From Pseudoflavitalea rhizosphaerae (GTDB taxonomy: Bacteria; Bacteroidota; Bacteroidia; Chitinophagales; Chitinophagaceae), in assembly GCF_003991355.1 (NCBI RefSeq), contig NZ_RCSU01000007.1:186001-250000 (forward strand): a stretch of DNA of 64,000 bases, read 5' to 3'. The position numbers and the translations under genes were made by a program. Of the stretch, positions 61,601-64,000 are shown piece after piece. The notes under the pieces were generated by a model. That model made no database searches, was not told the origin of the DNA, and was given only the letters and a program-made list of their open reading frames with translations. Within the stretch, counting starts at the first letter, position 1. Every line of letters starts with the position of its first letter.

Positions 61601-62065
61601 GAGTTCGTGGATAAGTTCGTGTTCACCCGTTTCGATCCCGCGGGAATGGTGGACCACCCGAATATCAAGAGCACTACTTCGATTGTGGACTTTATCTTCC
61701 GCGCACTAGCATACGAGTACCTGAAACGTTCAGACCTGGTGCATGTGCTGGACAGACCCGAAGTGATGAACACCGGTACAGATGATTGGGATGAAATTCC
61801 AACTTCGCTGGAGTATGATAAAACAATACCAGAGTTGAGTGATGTTCGTGTGGTGGCATCGAAGTCCGGGTACAAAGCACCGGAGCCGGAGCCATCAAAG
61901 AGCCGCGCAGTGAAGGCTGAAACAGGTGGTCTCGATGCAATGAACGCAGCTGCCAAGAGTATGCAAAGCGATGCGCCCGCCTGCAATACCTGTGGTCATA
62001 TCACTATCAGGAGCGGTACTTGCTACAAATGCCTGAACTGCGGCAATAGCATGGGCTGCAGCTAA
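58685..62065 (+). CDS. nrdJ: Adenosylcobalamin-dependent (class II) ribonucleoside reductase
   Basis: Reduces ribonucleotides to deoxyribonucleotides with a cobalamin-generated thiyl radical, without oxygen dependence. The 1126-residue protein is of the large B12-dependent type. The ten-stranded barrel carries PNSPQWFNTGL, HACFILSVEDDLVNDGGI, FKYGSGVGTNFSHIRGEGEK, ASNPCSEYMFLDNTACNLAS with the radical-site cysteine, and TVIAPTGTIGLVMDCDTTGV. Residues 870-1126 form an extension with a dimerisation or zinc-ribbon end, CNTCGHITIRSGTCYKCLNC. No class I subunits lie nearby, and no cobalamin riboswitch was recognised upstream. A terminator follows. Confidence 0.96.
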   Translation: MTNKKQSGKGLQFSRRFTREGTDVFDLFEYDYRTSVIRNPSGEVVFEMTNVEVPKQWSQIATDILAQKYFRKAGVPQTDGSTGRETSVKQVAHRMANCWRVWGERYGYFATSKDAQVFYEELVYCILNQSCTPNSPQWFNTGLFESYGIKGKPQGHYYVDPVDGKLKKSTSAYERPQPHACFILSVEDDLVNDGGIMDLWMREARIFKYGSGVGTNFSHIRGEGEKLSGGGTSSGLMSFLKIGDRAAGAIKSGGTTRRAAKMVCLDLDHPEVLDFINWKMEEEKKVAALIAAGYPSDYEGEAYRTVSGQNSNNSVRVPNEFFTKLENNEDWELKARTDGRVMKKVPAREVWNQIAYAAWRCADPGTQYDTTINEWHTSPKGGRINASNPCSEYMFLDNTACNLASANLRKFYDENTNVFDVEGFEYTCRLWTVVLEVSVLMAQFPSKEVAQLSYDYRTLGLGYANLGSMLMVMGIAYDSEEARGIAGALTAIMTGIAYKTSAEMAGILGPFDRYKENAEDMMRVMRNHRLAAYDADEYEGLSVKPVGIKAKYCPDYLLKAATKAWDEAVQLGEQYGYRNAQTTVIAPTGTIGLVMDCDTTGVEPDFALVKFKKLSGGGYFKIINQSVPTALKNLGYGQKEIEAIVKYAVGAGNFAGAPHINHQTLSEKGFIAEEIKKLDAAVGSAFEIGFVFNVYTLGEECLQRLGFKPEQYFNFEWSLLEALGFTDEQIEAANDYVCGTMTVEGAPYLKAEHLPVFDCANKCGNKGQRYIHAHGHIRMMASAQPFLSGAISKTINLPNEAKVEEIADAYMMSWQLGLKACALYRDGSKLSQPLSNKSDKKKKSEEDTTAVAEQQPVAEQQQESMIVDMSKLTIQELLDEVQKRVQASPDTKLKRQLARIVEHRTLPAKRRGYTQKAKINGQTIFLRTGEYSDGTVGEIFIDMAKEGATMRSMLNCFAIAVSIGLQYGVPLEEFVDKFVFTRFDPAGMVDHPNIKSTTSIVDFIFRALAYEYLKRSDLVHVLDRPEVMNTGTDDWDEIPTSLEYDKTIPELSDVRVVASKSGYKAPEPEPSKSRAVKAETGGLDAMNAAAKSMQSDAPACNTCGHITIRSGTCYKCLNCGNSMGCS

Positions 62066-62091
62066 ACTTAATGTAACCTCTGCAAATAATG

Positions 62092-62119
62092 ACCCGTCAG
62101 GAAACTGGCGGGTTTTTTA
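62092..62119 (+). terminator. Intrinsic terminator of nrdJ
   Basis: ACCCGTCAG-GAAA-CTGGCGGGT, a GNRA-looped stem with one mismatch, followed by TTTTTT. Confidence 0.88.
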
Positions 62120-62146
62120 TTGATAATGAATGAGATAGGTGACTCT

Positions 62147-62271
62147 GAGCCGATTAGCCGAGTTATTCGGCTCAAATTTTAATAATTAATGAGCCGATTA
62201 GTGTGAAAACGAGTCAATAACTGGCTCAAAAAATACCTAAATTTGAGCCGAATAACAATTTTATTCGGCTC
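62147..62271. promoter_or_regulatory. Operator array in front of the intact Fic gene
   Basis: Two inverted repeats of identical 11-5-11 geometry: GAGCCGATTAG with TTATTCGGCTC (62147-62173), and the perfect GAGCCGAATAA with TTATTCGGCTC (62245-62271). Between them are a further GAGCCGATTAG half-site (62191) and a degenerate GAGTCAATAAC (62211). The last repeat ends on the base before the Fic start codon, so a bound protein would cover the translation start region of the DNA. Confidence 0.7.
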
Positions 62272-63375
62272 ATGATCTATAATTGGCAATTGTCGGATTG
62301 GCTTGATTTCAAGTTTGATCTCCATCCTGTTGAAGATATCCTACTTCAGTTTGCAAGTGAAACGGGTGATGTAAGTGGGATGCTTCGTGCATTGCCTGAT
62401 AATGCAGCCCAGGAAGCAGTCACCCAAACATTGATTTCTGAAGCTATCAAAACATCTGCTATAGAAGGGGAATTCTTCAGCAGACAGGATGTTGTGTCTT
62501 CTATTAAAAATCGGTTAGGCCTTAATGTTACACCGGAAAATGTTAAGGATAAGAAAGCGCAGGGAGCGGCAGAGTTGGTAGTAGATGTGCGTAACAGTTA
62601 TGCGGAACCACTCACTGAGGATAAATTATTCGAATGGCATAAGGCTCTCCTGAAGCAGAGCAAGCATATAAATACAGGTGCCTGGAGGAAAGATGATGAG
62701 CCGATGCAGGTGATCTCAGGAACGATTGGCCGGGAGACCATTCATTTTGAAGCCCCGCCATCGGCCCGTGTTCCTGAGGAAATGAACCGGTTTATCAATT
62801 GGTTCAATGATACAGCACCAGGTGGCAAAAAAGAAATCAAAAATGCACCTGTTCGTGCAGCAATAGCTCATTTGTATTTTGAAAGTATTCACCCATTTGA
62901 AGATGGCAATGGACGTATTGGCAGAGCAATTGCAGAGAAAGCATTATCTCAAACTATAGGGAGACCAGTGCTGTTGAGTCTTTCTGCTACCATCGAGCGT
63001 AATAAAAAAGACTATTATACTTCAATTTCAACTGCTCAAAAAAGTAATGAGATTACGGATTGGATCATTTATTTCACAAAGGTTGCCTTGAAAGCTCAAT
63101 ATGAAACCAAAAGCATGATCGAACTCATATTGAATAAAACAAAGTTTTTCGACAAATATAAAAATAGCCTTAATGAACGTCAATTAAAGGCCATCAACAA
63201 AATGCTGGAAGCCTTACCCGAAGGTTTTGAAGGTGGTATGACGGCAAAAAAATACATGAGTATCACCAGGGCCTCTAAAGCAACTGCCACCAGGGATTTG
63301 CAGGAGCTTTCCGAAAAAGGAGTATTATTATCTCAGGGCGGCGGAAGAAGCATACACTATAACCTGAATATTTAA
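62272..63375 (+). CDS. Fic family protein (DUF4172-Fic-winged helix)
   Basis: Probable AMP-transferase of 367 residues. An N-terminal DUF4172-type region includes the inhibitory helix motif TSAIEG (T61, E65, G66), as in self-inhibited Fic proteins. The Fic core follows, with the complete active-site motif HPFEDGNGRIGR from H207. The C-terminal third (about 290-367) is helical and ends in a winged helix (TAKKYMSITRASKATATRDL) likely to bind DNA. Together with the palindromes that abut its start codon, this suggests the protein regulates its own gene. The target protein is unknown. It is intact, unlike the relative at 36875. Confidence 0.93.
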   Translation: MIYNWQLSDWLDFKFDLHPVEDILLQFASETGDVSGMLRALPDNAAQEAVTQTLISEAIKTSAIEGEFFSRQDVVSSIKNRLGLNVTPENVKDKKAQGAAELVVDVRNSYAEPLTEDKLFEWHKALLKQSKHINTGAWRKDDEPMQVISGTIGRETIHFEAPPSARVPEEMNRFINWFNDTAPGGKKEIKNAPVRAAIAHLYFESIHPFEDGNGRIGRAIAEKALSQTIGRPVLLSLSATIERNKKDYYTSISTAQKSNEITDWIIYFTKVALKAQYETKSMIELILNKTKFFDKYKNSLNERQLKAINKMLEALPEGFEGGMTAKKYMSITRASKATATRDLQELSEKGVLLSQGGGRSIHYNLNI

Positions 63376-63392
63376 CCGAAAACTGATCGGCT

Positions 63393-64000
63393 ATGTCTCC
63401 ACTACAGGCATTGAAGGAATTGCTACAGGATCAATTCACATCAGAGGATGGGGAGGCGTTCAAAGCTACACCGCACAAAGGGCTCAGCGCAACTGAGATC
63501 GATGCACTGGCTCAACACCTGCCGGGATTAAGACTGCCGGATGAGATCACAGAGCTGCTCAGGTTTGCTTCAGGATTCGATTGCGAATTCTTTGAAAGGA
63601 TCAGCTTTATCAACGTGGATGGATTTGGCCTGGAACATTTCTTTCCGAATATTGTAGAACTGGCTGGAGATGGACTAGGTAATTTCTGGCTCCTTGATAT
63701 CGACTACCAGGGCAATTGGGGACCTGTCTATTATACCTGCCATGATCCGGCAGTGATCATGAAGCAGGCAGAGAACCTCACTGATTTTATTCAGCAGGTG
63801 CATGGGTATCTCCGGTCGAATAATGAATCGGTTTTCAGAAAATTATATGAACACAAACCATATGAGATCTGGAAACAACCGGATGGAGGATTCATTACAA
63901 TAGAAAAAGCGAAAACATCGGGAGATAAAATTTTGAAGGAATTCGCCGGGCAGCTGCCTCCGGACTTTATGATCGCTGATTTACGGAATAAGCCTGCGGG
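63393..64000 (+). CDS. SMI1/KNR4 (SUKH) family protein, partial at window end
   Basis: The frame runs open from an ATG at 63393 to the window edge (202 codons, no stop). The SUKH pattern is visible in order: LPDEITELLRFASGFD, VELAGDGLGNFWLLDIDYQG, and WGPVYYTCHDPAVIM, with a helix LTDFIQQVHGYL afterwards. SUKH proteins are frequent as immunity proteins against nuclease toxins but also occur as general regulators. It begins 17 nt after the Fic stop codon and could share its transcript. Confidence 0.8.
   Translation, partial: MSPLQALKELLQDQFTSEDGEAFKATPHKGLSATEIDALAQHLPGLRLPDEITELLRFASGFDCEFFERISFINVDGFGLEHFFPNIVELAGDGLGNFWLLDIDYQGNWGPVYYTCHDPAVIMKQAENLTDFIQQVHGYLRSNNESVFRKLYEHKPYEIWKQPDGGFITIEKAKTSGDKILKEFAGQLPPDFMIADLRNKPA

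Overview
The window comes from a Bacteroidetes chromosome, most likely family Chitinophagaceae (inference). Support: many genes follow the Bacteroidetes -7 promoter element TAnnTTTG. The gene set is also typical of the phylum: DUF3078 protein, LytS/LytTR pair, class II ribonucleotide reductase, PcrB-type prenyltransferase, acylornithine-type transcarbamylase and lipoproteins with short Bacteroidetes signal peptides. It is mostly housekeeping chromosome interrupted by small accessory patches. I saw no tRNA, rRNA, CRISPR array, complete insertion sequence or prophage.

Layout. 1-8 kb: alaS, a membrane-anchored M23 peptidase, an AraC regulator, a 1-kb intergenic stretch with two nested-palindrome elements and a structured RNA candidate, a PepSY transmembrane protein and a lipoprotein. 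8-17.5 kb: a complete heme pathway from glutamyl-tRNA to protoheme, with hemA-C-D-E-F-B-L on the minus strand and hemH-hemJ diverging on the plus strand. 17.5-18.7 kb: terminators and decayed coding sequence. 18.7-36.7 kb: ileS, a DksA-like protein, an S9 peptidase, a lipoprotein, an MsbA-like exporter, rbfA, an FtsX-family permease, half a transketolase, a WecA-like transferase, frr, ppk2, mscL, a DUF3078 protein and scpA. 36.8-37.8 kb: a broken Fic gene. 37.9-45.1 kb: an L,D-transpeptidase-like protein, dxs, a LytS/LytTR pair, an M28 peptidase and a tail-fibre-like secreted protein. 45.1-48.3 kb: accessory island with a thioredoxin-like pseudogene, a truncated Rhs protein, an Imm26-type immunity protein and a DUF6263 lipoprotein. 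48.3-56.9 kb: an eight-gene arginine operon (GNAT-argG-C-D-F'-B-E-H) with a 300-nt leader and candidate operators. 57-64 kb: pcrB, a third nested-palindrome element, the B12-dependent ribonucleotide reductase, an intact Fic gene and the start of a SMI1/KNR4 gene.

Two repeat families recur. One is a modular GC-rich palindromic repeat (cores CTCGCC/GGCGAG, GTTCGCC/GGCGAAC, TCGCC/GGCGA), found six times close to gene 3' ends, twice inside the heme operon. The other is a short element with conserved inner ends, embedded in flanking inverted repeats that differ from copy to copy (three copies). Other points of interest are the arginine leader and operators, paired autoregulation-type palindromes in front of both Fic genes, and the orphan Rhs/immunity cassette.
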